From NCBI GenBank assembly GCA_964605665.1, contig CAZSDP010000013.1, positions 1 to 64,000 of the forward strand: 64,000 bases of DNA, read 5' to 3'. The notes beneath the pieces were generated by a model. That model was not told the DNA's origin. It ran no database searches and was given only the letters and a program-made list of their open reading frames with translations. This DNA comes from CAZSDP01 sp964605665. GTDB lineage: Bacteria; Planctomycetota; UBA8108; UBA1146. A program made the translations under genes and the position numbers. Below, in pieces: positions 54,917 to 64,000 of this stretch; position 1 is the stretch's first letter; every line of letters starts with the position of its first letter.

Positions 54917-57342
54917 AGGAGTCGGAATACCTTTCGGATGACCCACTCCAGCGTCAGGAGTGAGACAAACAAGATGATTAACCATTCTGTGTCCCAGAGC
55001 GGTTGACGTTCTTCGGAAACTGGAACTTCTTTTTCAAATGGTTTCACCTCATTGACCACATTGCGGGCCTCGCTGATCCCATGGTACGACCCACCAGACA
55101 AGCGCGCAATTTCCGTCAGCCGCGCCCGGTCCATTCTCGGGTCAGCGTATTCAAGTTGAGGAACAATGACGCGATAGCTAGATCGGGCTGTATCCTCCTC
55201 AGAACTGCCTGGGAGCTTAACGGTATGCTTTCCTAGCTCTTTCGCCTCGAGTGAGACTTCGTAGTACTCAGGTCGCGCAGGATTCTGAATCGCAGTCACC
55301 TCTGAGACCTCACCAGAGTCATCTCGAGTCAGTTCCAGAATTCTCTCTTCTTGTCGAGTGGGCTTGAAGTCGGGCCCCAACGCTCGGGCGAGAACCGTAA
55401 TGGCTGAGCCCAAGGTGTATTCCCGTTGGTCTGTCGAGACAGAAAAGCGCTTCGAATCTCCCAGCAACCTGCCGGCGGAGGTAAATCGAATCACCTGCCC
55501 CCAAAAGCGATAGAAGTACTTGTTGCCCACCAACTTCCTCAAGCGCCATGTGTCATCTGTGAGAGACATGAATGTGCGCCCGCGACCGTAGTACTGGAAA
55601 GCGAAAACTGGCCGAGGTTCGTTGGTAAGGCTTGTACTCTCGGGGTGGACTGCAAGAGCCACCGCCCCACGCTTGATTCGCTTAACCTTTTGGTACCAAT
55701 AGAAGCCAGGCATCGAATCATCGAGTCGGCCAGTGAATTCCCACAACTTTCTATTCTGTTCGGGATCTCCTACCAACTGCATCACTGGGTGCTCTAAGCC
55801 CTCAGGGGTCAATCGAACATTGAATGGCTGTGTGATGTTTCCACCGTCGTAGGTGCTCGCTTCAGCATCCTCGAGCTCTACTGGGAACAACTTCTCCAAA
55901 GGAGTGCCGCGGAACCGATTGGGCAGGAACCAGCGTCCGGACATGAACACCACGCCACCGCCATGGTCATCAACGAACTCGACGAGCCATTGCATCTGTT
56001 GCTCGGTCAGATAGTTCTCAGGCACGTCCCCGAGAATCACGACGTGATACTCAAACAGGTCCTCACGCGTGCGCGGGAATCGCCGGATCGACATTGTGCC
56101 CGTTGATGACTCATTGACGTATTCAGGATCCGCTGACTGAAGAAGGATCTTCGCCTTCATAGTGGGATCCCGAATCAATGCATGCATCAAGTAGCGGTAG
56201 TCGTAGCGCGGCGGTCCTTCCACATAGAGAACCTCGATTTTCTCATCGAGAACACGAATCGGTTTCTCTTCGAAGTTGTTTTCGGAGAAGAGCTCTCCGT
56301 CTTGCTCCTCGATCTCAACTCGCGCAGTAAATTGACCGGGCATTCGCGGATAGAATTCGATGCGTACGGGTGTAATCTCCCCCTTTTCCCCGAGGGTCAC
56401 GTAGCGAACGATCGGGGGCTGAACAGGACGACCTGCCAGTGGGCCTTCAGTCGCCAGTAGAGTTAACTCCGCTCGGACACTCTCTCCAGCAAAGCCTTCG
56501 CTCGACACCTGAAAATCTACCGGTACGAGATCACCTTCGAGAACGACTTCGGCAATCTCGAGGTTGAACACGCGGATGTCGCGAGGTTCGTCGGGATTGC
56601 CCACTCCAATCGTGAAAATCGGAATCTCGCGGCTGGCGAGTCGTTGCGCGGCTTCTTCGGGACGCACCACGCCCCCGTTATCGCGACCGTCACTAAACAA
56701 GACCACCGCTGCGACCGACTCGCCACGAAGCTCATTTACCGACTCGTAGATCGAGTCGCCAAGTCGAGTGACTCGACCCCGTAGCTCCAGACCATCGAAA
56801 TCGATCTGTCCGGGCGTCTCAGGATTGTCCTCACCGTAGCGGGGCAGATCAGCAACGAGTTCAATCCCGTTTGAACAGGAGACAACCCTGACATTCGCCT
56901 TCTGGCGCAGTTCCTCGATGATGCCGGCTTCTTGACCAAGAACTGCCTTCACCAAATCGAGTCGATCATCGGCTGGCGTGTAGGGAGCACCGAGTATTGA
57001 CGACAACTGCGATTCGAGAGCCGGATCGGCATACCGATCAGAGATTCCCATCGAGTAGCTATCGTCGATCAAGAGCAGAATCCAAGAATTCTCTCTTTGA
57101 ACGCGCTCTTCAGTGAGCGTCGGACGACAGAGAATTGCCACGACCACCGCGATGACCAGAAATCTCAGAGTCCCGAGTATCCACCGGCCAGGACTTGTGA
57201 GAGTCCCACGTTCACCGCGGTAGAACCACCACACCCCGATCAGCATCGCGGGCAGGATGAGGAGAGCGATCACCCACAGTTCGGGCGCTCCCAGAAGTTC
57301 GATCCGCTTCTCAAATCGAGTCTCGGCAAATGCGAGGATCAT
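54913..57342 (-). CDS. VWA and amidotransferase-like membrane protein
   Basis: 809 aa. Two N-terminal helices (ALLILPAMLIGVWWFY, FLVIAVVVAILCRP), a VWA domain with MIDAS DDSYSMG (93-99), then a segment with class I glutamine amidotransferase-like fold (EVLYVEGPPRYDYRYLMHALIRD, VVILGDVPENYLTEQQMQWLVEFVDDHGGGVVFMSG) lacking an obvious catalytic Cys-His pair, and a C-terminal helix (LIILFVSLLTLEWVIRKVF). The start overlaps the BatA gene stop by four bases. Second large VWA protein of the operon. In related clusters such proteins are predicted substrates of MoxR; the target here is unknown. Confidence 0.88.
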   Translation of the reverse strand: MILAFAETRFEKRIELLGAPELWVIALLILPAMLIGVWWFYRGERGTLTSPGRWILGTLRFLVIAVVVAILCRPTLTEERVQRENSWILLLIDDSYSMGISDRYADPALESQLSSILGAPYTPADDRLDLVKAVLGQEAGIIEELRQKANVRVVSCSNGIELVADLPRYGEDNPETPGQIDFDGLELRGRVTRLGDSIYESVNELRGESVAAVVLFSDGRDNGGVVRPEEAAQRLASREIPIFTIGVGNPDEPRDIRVFNLEIAEVVLEGDLVPVDFQVSSEGFAGESVRAELTLLATEGPLAGRPVQPPIVRYVTLGEKGEITPVRIEFYPRMPGQFTARVEIEEQDGELFSENNFEEKPIRVLDEKIEVLYVEGPPRYDYRYLMHALIRDPTMKAKILLQSADPEYVNESSTGTMSIRRFPRTREDLFEYHVVILGDVPENYLTEQQMQWLVEFVDDHGGGVVFMSGRWFLPNRFRGTPLEKLFPVELEDAEASTYDGGNITQPFNVRLTPEGLEHPVMQLVGDPEQNRKLWEFTGRLDDSMPGFYWYQKVKRIKRGAVALAVHPESTSLTNEPRPVFAFQYYGRGRTFMSLTDDTWRLRKLVGNKYFYRFWGQVIRFTSAGRLLGDSKRFSVSTDQREYTLGSAITVLARALGPDFKPTRQEERILELTRDDSGEVSEVTAIQNPARPEYYEVSLEAKELGKHTVKLPGSSEEDTARSSYRVIVPQLEYADPRMDRARLTEIARLSGGSYHGISEARNVVNEVKPFEKEVPVSEERQPLWDTEWLIILFVSLLTLEWVIRKVFRLL

Positions 57343-59540
57343 GCATGCCTCCTCGCCCGTCGCCCGCTAAAGAAGCGAGCGAGCGCACTCTCTGCGATTA
57401 GCAATCCAAGCACGACCCAGAAAATTGGCATCCAGAGATCGCCGGTTCCATAGTCGTCAATCGTCTCAATCTCGTCTTGCTTCTCGACCAGCAACAAATC
57501 GGGGTAAAGCTCTATGAGATCTTCGGGTAGCAAAGCGGTGAGATCGCCTTCTCTTGGATCGGCGTTGACCGCGAACCACTCCGACCGGCTTTCGTTCTCG
57601 CCTCGCCCACCAAACCGAATCTCGTAGGTGCCGGGAACTGACTGTCCATCGATGGAGAGGTCGAAGCTTCGCCGGTCTTCACGCTCTTCGAGAACCACCG
57701 GAACACCGTCACCGCTCGGTCTCACCAACAGCACCCTCGGCGCGTAGTCATCTGCAGAGATGACTTGTTTGAACGGTTCTCCGATTGCCAGATTACGAGA
57801 GGTCTCATCCTGTGTCGCGAGATACGGCAGAGTTTCGTAGAGAAACACCAAGTACGCGGGGGGAATCGGGAAATTGCTCCATCGTCGGCCGGCGCCGATG
57901 GTCAACGCGAGGGTTGTTCCCTTTCCGAATCGCTTCTCCAGCAACGCGGGAGTCTCTTGAGGATCATCGAGGGTCAGAAGCACGCTCGACCCTTCAGAGG
58001 AACCTGGGCTCACGTAACCATGAATCGCCACGTCAGCGATTCCAGCTTCAGGAGTCTCTGCGAGGTAAGAGAGACTTGGATGCTCCACGTCTGCAATCTG
58101 GAAGTGGTAGTAGGTCCTTCTTTCTCGATCTACAATCACTCGGTCTGGTTCATATGGGAACCAACCATCTCCACCCCGCCAAGAGCGTGTTCGGTAGTTT
58201 GCGGTTCTGAACCGATCTCCAGGAAAGAAGAGGACCCCGCCCCCTTCCGAGATGAACTCCTCGAGACGCTCGACTTCAGGCTCAGAGAATTCAGGAACAT
58301 CAACCAAGATCAAGACGTCAAATCCGTCGAGTACTTCACCTGAAAACTGATCTGGAGTGATGGTGCTGAGAAGATAAGGACTCAACCGGACTCCAGTCTC
58401 GTCGACTCGATCTCCAGCCAGAGCTGCTTTCAGCCAATCCGCTTCGGAACTGTTGTCCTGCGCATCGTAACTTCCGTCAACGACCAGGATCTCGACCGAC
58501 TCCCGAACATCGAAGACTGCGAGTCTCTCATTGTCGACTTCAAGGTCATCGCTTCGAACCAGCGCTTTGACCCTCGTCTGTCCCACAGATCTGAAAACAT
58601 GGGGAAATGAAACTGAAACACTGGCGCCCGGTTCCACTGAGATTCTTCGAGACCCCTGAACCTCACCGTCGATCCAAAGTTCTGCTTCCAACCCGGCAAC
58701 TGCTTCTCGGCCATAGTTCTCGACCGTCATTTGGAATGTCGTGGGAAGATCGACCGCCAGAAGCGGTGTGCCACATGTCACAGAAGAGACCGATACGTTG
58801 CGAGCACGAGGAGCAGAAGCTGGATGCACAAAGACTCGAGCACCCGCCTCTGTCAGCCGGCCGAGTGCCTCTCGAATCGCGGGATCGGTGGAGCCATCTC
58901 CACCAACCCAGTCGCGCTTTTGCAAATCGGAGTAGAGGTGAATCAACCAGGGAGTGTCACGTGACGAGCCCGTTGTAACCCAATCCGCCGCAACCGACAA
59001 AAGAGGCGCGACGTCCATCGACTCATAGGCGATCGACGCTTCTTCTAACTGCTCGAGAACTAGTAATGACCCGGTGTCGGTCACCACTTCCGGGGTCGGA
59101 GTGATGGTATCGGGAAATCCTCCACCGTAGATCAACCCAACGCGATCCCCCTTCGATAGCGACTTCAACCGATCACGAGCAGAATCTGCTGCGACTCTCA
59201 GGGAGGATCGTCCGGTGCTCTGCAATGCCATCGAGTAGCTGCGGTCGAGCAGAAACAGCTCCGAGCGACCCGCATCCCCGGTCAAGACCGGTAGAGAACC
59301 CGAGTCGAGGCTGGGCCTTGCCATCGCGAGTACGAACAACAGCACCGCCGCGGTTCGAATCAACAGCAACAGTAAATTCTCGAGACGCAGACGTCTTCGG
59401 TGCTTTTTCATGGCGCGGAGAAGGAACTCCATCGCCGCCCATGGCACCCGCTGGTATCGCTGACGATTGATCAAATAGATGATGATCGGAATCGCTCCGA
59501 GCGATAGAAATCCTAGCATCCCTGGATTGATCCAAGTCAT
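57339..59540 (-). CDS. BatA-domain VWA membrane protein
   Basis: 733 aa. It begins with the BatA N-terminal signature: INPGMLGFLSLGAIPIIIYLINRQRYQRVPWAAMEFLLRAMKKHRRRLRLENLLLLLIRTAAVLLFVLAMARPSL, two helices around a basic loop. A VWA-like domain with MIDAS DRSYSMA (97-103) follows, then CARDB-like beta domain (VENYGREAVAGLEAELWIDGE), a GATase-like segment (VLILVDVPEFSEPEVERLEEFISEGGGVLFFPGD) and a C-terminal helix (MPIFWVVLGLLIAESALARFF). It overlaps both neighbours by four bases. Family known from Bacteroides aerotolerance operons, but the extra domains are typical of planctomycetes. Confidence 0.92.
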   Translation of the reverse strand: MTWINPGMLGFLSLGAIPIIIYLINRQRYQRVPWAAMEFLLRAMKKHRRRLRLENLLLLLIRTAAVLLFVLAMARPSLDSGSLPVLTGDAGRSELFLLDRSYSMALQSTGRSSLRVAADSARDRLKSLSKGDRVGLIYGGGFPDTITPTPEVVTDTGSLLVLEQLEEASIAYESMDVAPLLSVAADWVTTGSSRDTPWLIHLYSDLQKRDWVGGDGSTDPAIREALGRLTEAGARVFVHPASAPRARNVSVSSVTCGTPLLAVDLPTTFQMTVENYGREAVAGLEAELWIDGEVQGSRRISVEPGASVSVSFPHVFRSVGQTRVKALVRSDDLEVDNERLAVFDVRESVEILVVDGSYDAQDNSSEADWLKAALAGDRVDETGVRLSPYLLSTITPDQFSGEVLDGFDVLILVDVPEFSEPEVERLEEFISEGGGVLFFPGDRFRTANYRTRSWRGGDGWFPYEPDRVIVDRERRTYYHFQIADVEHPSLSYLAETPEAGIADVAIHGYVSPGSSEGSSVLLTLDDPQETPALLEKRFGKGTTLALTIGAGRRWSNFPIPPAYLVFLYETLPYLATQDETSRNLAIGEPFKQVISADDYAPRVLLVRPSGDGVPVVLEEREDRRSFDLSIDGQSVPGTYEIRFGGRGENESRSEWFAVNADPREGDLTALLPEDLIELYPDLLLVEKQDEIETIDDYGTGDLWMPIFWVVLGLLIAESALARFFSGRRARRHA

Positions 59541-60445
59541 CGAATCGTCCCCGCTCTTCGCTGTAGAAAACGGGTCATGACCACATCGAATCGTTTCGAA
59601 GTGTCGACCAGCTCATAATCGATCATCGCTCCCCGACATGTCCGCTTCACCTCGTCAACAAATGAGTTGACCTCAGACAAGTAGGCTTCACGAAGAGAAT
59701 TCGGATCTGCCAGTAACTCTGGGAACTCTTCAAGCCCTTCGAACATGGTCATCCGCTGAAATGGGAAATGAAGTTCATCTGGATCCATCAGATGGAACAG
59801 AATGACCTCATGCCCCTGGTGACGAAGCCGGCGGAGGCCGAGACCGATCTTTCCGACGTCGTCGAACAAATCGGTGATCAAAATCAGCAGTGACTTGCGC
59901 TTGATCCGCTCCGAAATCCGAGAGAGCACTTCACCCAGGTCGGTCGCATCTTTTCCTGGTTCTGCAGCAACAACCCGAACCAGGTCTTGCAAGTGACCGC
60001 GACTCGAACTGATCGGAACAGAGGTCCGGACATCATTGTCGAAGACCATCGCTCCGACAGCGTCCTGCTGCCAAAGAACCAGATACGAAAGGGCCGCAGC
60101 GAGAGTCCGACCGTACTCGAGCTTGGTCATCGAGCTGCCGGACTTAAAGTTCATCGACTCACTGGCATCGAGTAGCACATGGGTGCGGAGATTGGTCTCT
60201 TCTTCGTATTGTTTGATGTAGTAGCGATCGGAACGTCCGTAGACCTTCCAATCGATGTGCCGAATGTCATCGCCGGGCACATATTCCCTATGCTCGGCAA
60301 ACTCAACCGAAGCACCGCGGTAGGGACTCTTGTGAAGTCCCGAAATGAACCCCTCGACGATCAATCTTGCTCGGATCTCAAGACGACTGATCTTCGAGAG
60401 TTCGACGGGATCGAGATAGTTTCGGTCGCGCTCCTCAGCGGCCAT
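59537..60445 (-). CDS. DUF58 domain protein
   Basis: 302-aa soluble DUF58 protein. Signature HIDWKVYGRSDRYYIKQYEEE (DxRxIDWxxxAR-like) and an integrin-like MIDAS LLDASESMNF, followed by LLILITDLFDD. Family members almost always accompany MoxR ATPases and are thought to bridge the ATPase to membrane VWA proteins. It overlaps moxR by 11 bases and the BatA gene by four. Biochemistry is not established. Confidence 0.95.
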   Translation of the reverse strand: MAAEERDRNYLDPVELSKISRLEIRARLIVEGFISGLHKSPYRGASVEFAEHREYVPGDDIRHIDWKVYGRSDRYYIKQYEEETNLRTHVLLDASESMNFKSGSSMTKLEYGRTLAAALSYLVLWQQDAVGAMVFDNDVRTSVPISSSRGHLQDLVRVVAAEPGKDATDLGEVLSRISERIKRKSLLILITDLFDDVGKIGLGLRRLRHQGHEVILFHLMDPDELHFPFQRMTMFEGLEEFPELLADPNSLREAYLSEVNSFVDEVKRTCRGAMIDYELVDTSKRFDVVMTRFLQRRAGTIR

Positions 60446-61496
60446 CCGTGGGGATCTCCTCCACCAAACGACTAATCACATGATCGGATGTCACACCCTC
60501 TGCCTCGGCCGCAAAGTTTGTCAGGATCCGATGTCGTAGTACCGGATGTGCGACCTTCTTGATGTCGTCATAGGTCACATGGGAACGACCGGCCAGGATG
60601 GCGTTGGCTTTGCCACCCAAGACGAGGTACTGCCCCGCACGAGGGCCTGCTCCCCAATCGATGTGCTGACGAACATGCTCAGGCGCTTCACCAGTGCTCA
60701 CTCGCGTCGCTCTCGTCAGGCGCAGTGCGTATCGGATCACCTCATCCGCTGCTGGCACACTGCGAACCAACTTCTGTAGATCGAGGATCTCTTCGCGTCC
60801 CACGACCGGTTTCACATCGATCGATTCACCACCTGTTGTTCGTTGCATGATCGCCAACTCTTCGTCCTGAGTTGGATAGTCAACTCGAACGTTGAACATG
60901 AATCGGTCGAGCTGCGCTTCAGGTAGTGGATAGGTACCTTCTTGCTCGATGGGGTTTTGTGTCGCGAGCACGAAGAATGGTTGCTCCAGGCGATGGCGGG
61001 TTCCACCGACGGTTACCTGCTTTTCCTGCATCGCTTCGAGAAGCGCTGCTTGCGTCTTCGGTGGGGTACGGTTGATTTCATCCGCAAGGATCACATTGGC
61101 GAAGACCGGGCCGCTGAGAAATCTGAAATTACGCTCCCCTGTCTCTGGATCGTCCTGAATCACTTCGGTTCCGGTGATGTCGGAAGGCATCAAGTCGGGA
61201 GTAAACTGAATTCGGTTGAAGCTCAGAGAGAGCGTCTCTGCGAGAGTGCTAATCATCAGGGTCTTCGCAAGTCCCGGAACCCCGACCAATAGGCAGTGTC
61301 CTCCTGCGAAGAGCGACAACAAGAGCTGATCGATGACGTCGTCTTGACCAACGATCACTCGAGCGAGCTCTGTTCGAACTTCATTCGAAGCAGTTTGGAT
61401 CCTCTCAAAGCGCGCCTCATCGCCTCCACCTGCGGGGCTCCCGTCTGCTGGGCTACCTGCATCAGGGGTTGGGTTGAAATCCTCTTCGGCGTGCAT
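60435..61496 (-). CDS. moxR: MoxR family AAA ATPase
   Basis: 353-aa AAA+ ATPase of the MoxR clade, a chaperone-like activator of VWA-containing complexes. Walker A GVPGLAKT (72-79), Walker B VILADEINRTPPKTQAALLEAMQE, sensor 1 ATQNPIEQEGTYPLPEAQLDRF. ATG 61496 has GAGAGGA about seven bases upstream. First gene of the long minus-strand operon, with an 860-base leader region before guaB. Its N-terminal ~25 residues are Asp/Gly/Pro-rich and variable. Confidence 0.96.
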   Translation of the reverse strand: MHAEEDFNPTPDAGSPADGSPAGGGDEARFERIQTASNEVRTELARVIVGQDDVIDQLLLSLFAGGHCLLVGVPGLAKTLMISTLAETLSLSFNRIQFTPDLMPSDITGTEVIQDDPETGERNFRFLSGPVFANVILADEINRTPPKTQAALLEAMQEKQVTVGGTRHRLEQPFFVLATQNPIEQEGTYPLPEAQLDRFMFNVRVDYPTQDEELAIMQRTTGGESIDVKPVVGREEILDLQKLVRSVPAADEVIRYALRLTRATRVSTGEAPEHVRQHIDWGAGPRAGQYLVLGGKANAILAGRSHVTYDDIKKVAHPVLRHRILTNFAAEAEGVTSDHVISRLVEEIPTDGR

Positions 61497-62359
61497 CGAG
61501 CTTCCTCTCCGGTGACCTAAGGGTGTGGGGCGTGCAGGCTGACGTCAGCCGTATCGCATCACCACCCGAGATCGGGATTGCGGGTTCCCCTGGGGAACGA
61601 GACCCGTGCAAATTGATGGCCATGACCCGCCGTTGCCTCAGCGGGTATCGTACATCCGGAGGTACTCAGGAGACTCCTGCTCCCACATTTCCCCGGAATC
61701 TCACATTTCGGCGCCCGATCCTGCGGGGTTCCCCTCCCCCGGATCGAGTCGATGAATCGCCCCATTTCAGTCTTCGCGGACGATCCGCGAAAAGACTTGG
61801 CGCATCCTCCGATATCGGTCGATCGACCCAGTTCTCCGGAGGGTTCGAGGAGAATATCGGGCCATGAGTTCCCCCGCCACCAACTGCGAGGAGAGAAGTG
61901 CCAGATCCTTCCCCAAGGCGAAAATCGCCAGAGGAATCTCACGATCCCAGAAATTCGGCATCCGGGATGAATCGGGAGTCAATTCGCACCCACCGCTTCG
62001 CTAGATTCGGCTATTACACCTTGAATCGGCCGATTCTCACCCAATCTGGGTTTTTCTGCTTCGAGGATCTCGTCGGAAGATGGCGCTCCGAGCCCTCTCC
62101 GACCACCACCGAGCCCCCCGATCCCGATTTCGAGACGTTGACTTCGCTCCTGGGGTGCATATTCTCTTCCCACCCCGTCGATTTCTTGGGCGGGGGCACT
62201 GTATTTTGAAGCCCCGAAAACGGTAGGTCGGAGCGGGAACCCCGCCGAACGGGAGGAGTTGCGACTTCCCTCGTCCGCTTTCCCATTCCCACAAATCGCG
62301 GGGAACGGCCATCGAGAAGGTGGCCAAATCGATCGTGGCCCTGAATGGAAGGCACTCCG
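61497..62359. other. Long divergent intergenic region moxR / guaB
   Basis: 863 bases with no gene I can support, unusual for a window this dense. Overlapping short frames lack ribosome sites and family resemblance. It must hold the moxR promoter (minus) and the guaB promoter (plus). Structure: a TTGACT-16-TATTCT pair (62138-62165), a five-bp ACCCA/TGGGT stem with TTTTCT (near 62038-62055), and GCGGG/CCCGC hairpins near 62240. No purine riboswitch was recognised. An untranslated RNA is possible. Confidence 0.55.
62138..62165 (+). promoter_or_regulatory. Possible sigma-70 promoter of guaB
   Basis: TTGACT (62138-62143), 16-base spacer, TATTCT (62160-62165), about 195 bases before the guaB ATG. 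The -35 matches five of six and the -10 four of six consensus bases. Confidence 0.38.
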
Positions 62360-63862
62360 ATGGATGGCGTCAATGCACGCGAGCTCTTCGCAGCCCAAAG
62401 GAGCCTGACCTACGACGACTTAATCTTGCTTCCCGGCTATATCGACTTCGGAATCGGAGAAGTCGAACTGAGTTCGAAACTGACGCGGGAAGTCTCGCTG
62501 GCAAGCCCCCTCTGCAGTTCACCGATGGATACCGTGACCGAGTCTGACATGGCGGTCAATCTAGCCCTTTGCGGGGGGATTGGTTTCATCCACTACAACA
62601 ACACCATCGAAGAACAGTCTGAACTGGTGCGCCGAGTGAAACGATTCGAGAACGGGTTCATCACAGACCCCCTCGTCCTCGGTCCAGACCATAAGATTCG
62701 TGACATCGATGAGGTCCACCAACGTCATGGCTTTTCGGGGATCCCGATCACCGACTCCGGAGATCTTGGAGGCAAGTTGATCGGTATCGTGACCAACCGC
62801 GACATCGATTTCGAAAAGGATCGCGACATCGCTCTTCGAGAGGTGATGACCACGGACTTAGTGACTGCCGAGCAAGGACTCAGCCTCCGTGAGGCGAACA
62901 AGATCATCCGAGAATCGAAGAAGGGCAAACTCCCCATCGTAGACCGGGCAGGGAGATTGGTTGCTCTTGTCTCAAGAACCGACTTGAAAAAGAACCGAGA
63001 CTTCCCTGAGTCTTCAAAGGATGGAGAGAACCGACTTCTCGCAGGAGCGGCGCTCTCGACTCGGTTGGAAGATCGGGATCGACTCGATGCGTTGGTGACC
63101 GCCGGCGTGGATGTGGTCGTGGTCGATTCAGCCCAAGGGAACTCCTCCTTCCAAGTCGAGATGCTCCAACATGCCAAGCGGGAATATCCCGACCTGCAGC
63201 TGATCGCCGGCAATGTGGTCACCAAGAGTCAATGTGCAAACTTGATCGCCGCTGGAGCGGATGGAATTCGTGTCGGTATGGGCCCTGGCTCGATTTGCAC
63301 GACGCAAGAGACGATGGCGGTCGGGCGGGGGCAAGCTGCAGCAGTCTACAGCTGCGCCCTACACTGCCGCGAACAAGGAGTTCCCGTGATCGCCGACGGT
63401 GGAATTCGGGACATCGGTCACATTGTTAAAGCTCTCGCGATGGGGGCCTCCAGCGTGATGATGGGCTTGATGTTCGCTGGCACCGCTGAGACTCCTGGCG
63501 AGTACTACTACCAAAATGGTGTTCGTTTGAAGCGGTACCGCGGCATGGCTTCGATCGAGGCGATGGAGTCGGGTGGCGGAAAGCGGTACTTCGCAGAAGG
63601 CGAGCGGATCAAGGTCGCTCAGGGTGTCTCTGGAATGGTGATGGACAAAGGCTCCGTGAGGAACCTGATCCCCTACTTGAAACAGGGGCTACGTCACGCG
63701 CTGCAAGACATTGGCGTCCGCTCGGTTCCGTCACTCCACAGTGCACTGGACTCCGGGGATCTCACCTTCGAATTGCGCACCATCTCCGCTCAGAGAGAGG
63801 GCGGAGTGCACGACATGTACTCCTACGAAAAGCCGGTACTGGGAACGCGAGAACGCGACTAG
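62360..63862 (+). CDS. guaB: IMP dehydrogenase
   Basis: NAD-dependent oxidation of IMP to XMP, the rate-limiting step to GMP. 500 aa from the ATG at 62360, which has GGAAGG about nine bases upstream; an ATG five codons earlier lacks one. TIM barrel interrupted by a CBS pair (~100-215). Catalytic loop GPGSICTTQE with C313; IMP-binding GADGIRVGMGPG; mobile flap YRGMASIEAMESGG. Followed after 24 bases by guaA, forming a guaBA operon. Confidence 0.97.
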   Translation: MDGVNARELFAAQRSLTYDDLILLPGYIDFGIGEVELSSKLTREVSLASPLCSSPMDTVTESDMAVNLALCGGIGFIHYNNTIEEQSELVRRVKRFENGFITDPLVLGPDHKIRDIDEVHQRHGFSGIPITDSGDLGGKLIGIVTNRDIDFEKDRDIALREVMTTDLVTAEQGLSLREANKIIRESKKGKLPIVDRAGRLVALVSRTDLKKNRDFPESSKDGENRLLAGAALSTRLEDRDRLDALVTAGVDVVVVDSAQGNSSFQVEMLQHAKREYPDLQLIAGNVVTKSQCANLIAAGADGIRVGMGPGSICTTQETMAVGRGQAAAVYSCALHCREQGVPVIADGGIRDIGHIVKALAMGASSVMMGLMFAGTAETPGEYYYQNGVRLKRYRGMASIEAMESGGGKRYFAEGERIKVAQGVSGMVMDKGSVRNLIPYLKQGLRHALQDIGVRSVPSLHSALDSGDLTFELRTISAQREGGVHDMYSYEKPVLGTRERD

Positions 63863-63886
63863 TCCTCCCGGAGAGAAAGGCTCGAA

Positions 63887-64000
63887 GTGACCCACGTTCT
63901 CGACCACGAGTTTTGCGCAATCCTCGACTTTGGCTCGCAATACAGCCAGCTCATCGCCCGTCGGGTTCGAGAGAACCACGTCTATTGTGAGATTCTCCCC
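63887..64000 (+). CDS. guaA: GMP synthase (glutamine-hydrolysing), 3' part outside window
   Basis: First 38 codons of guaA, open to the window edge. GTG at 63887, AAAGG six bases upstream. The translation reads ...CAILDFGSQYSQLIARRVRE.., the canonical N-terminus of the amidotransferase domain of GMP synthetase, ending VYCEILP. It converts XMP to GMP using glutamine and ATP. The coding sequence continues beyond the window; 25 bases separate it from guaB. Confidence 0.92.
   Translation, partial: MTHVLDHEFCAILDFGSQYSQLIARRVRENHVYCEILP

Noticed and set aside
61523..61942. 114- and 127-codon frames on opposite strands in the moxR/guaB gap
   Set aside because: They overlap each other, lack ribosome sites, and show no protein-like pattern.
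62038..62055. Small stem with TTTTCT as a terminator
   Set aside because: Only five base pairs with a three-base loop and no gene ending just upstream.

Overview
The window looks like chromosome from a Gram-negative, aerobic or facultative heterotroph, most likely a planctomycete or a close relative in the PVC group. This is an inference. It rests on outer-membrane assembly lipoproteins (BamD- and LptE-like), a TCA operon (sucC-sucD-mdh), a very large MoxR/DUF58/BatA membrane operon that includes squalene-oxidase-repeat and PQQ-propeller proteins, many long TPR, HEAT or coiled-coil exported proteins, and two sigma-54 response regulators. I see no rRNA, tRNA, CRISPR array, intact mobile element or prophage. 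Nearly all genes between 1.6 and 61.5 kb lie on the minus strand.

Layout. 0-1.6 kb: two ABC-2 permeases (+), the first cut by the window edge. 1.6-6.7 kb: a GGDEF diguanylate cyclase, TrmO, and a fused B12-dependent isobutyryl-CoA mutase (IcmF). 7-11.8 kb: the stress kinase module prkA-yeaH-spoVR. 12.3-14.3 kb: dnaK with a strong terminator. 14.7-18.1 kb: a lipoprotein, a histidine kinase and a sigma-54 regulator in one operon. 18.4-20.3 kb: an NrnA-like DHH phosphoesterase and a divergent XRE regulator. 20.4-23.5 kb: sucC-sucD-mdh with a clear terminator. 24-28.4 kb: two large exported repeat proteins converging on a bidirectional terminator. 28.6-31.5 kb: a TPR-fused histidine kinase and its sigma-54 regulator. 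31.7-32.8 kb: a YhaM-like exonuclease (+). 32.9-43.9 kb: dapA, the c-di-AMP/folate/cell-wall module folP-cdaA-cdaR-glmM, ftsH, lptE, bamD, recO and a CorC-type CBS protein. 44-61.5 kb: the MoxR operon. 62.4-64 kb: guaB and the start of guaA (+).

The most notable stretch is 44.2-61.5 kb. MoxR AAA ATPase, DUF58, BatA/VWA and VWA/amidotransferase-like membrane proteins are followed by a PQQ-like propeller, two related alpha/alpha-toroid proteins ending in the same seven residues, a DUF4175-like membrane protein and two Q-rich exported proteins. Many junctions are ATGA or GTGA overlaps, which suggests one translationally coupled envelope machine of unknown role. One member contains a 100-N assembly gap inside a 15-bp tandem repeat, so its reading frame is broken only artificially.

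Regulatory signals that can be read directly include three convincing hairpin terminators, a hairpin that buries the ftsH ribosome-binding site, and perfect dyads upstream of dnaK, prkA and the XRE gene. A 59-aa ORF coupled to corC by a GTGA overlap is a candidate unannotated small gene.
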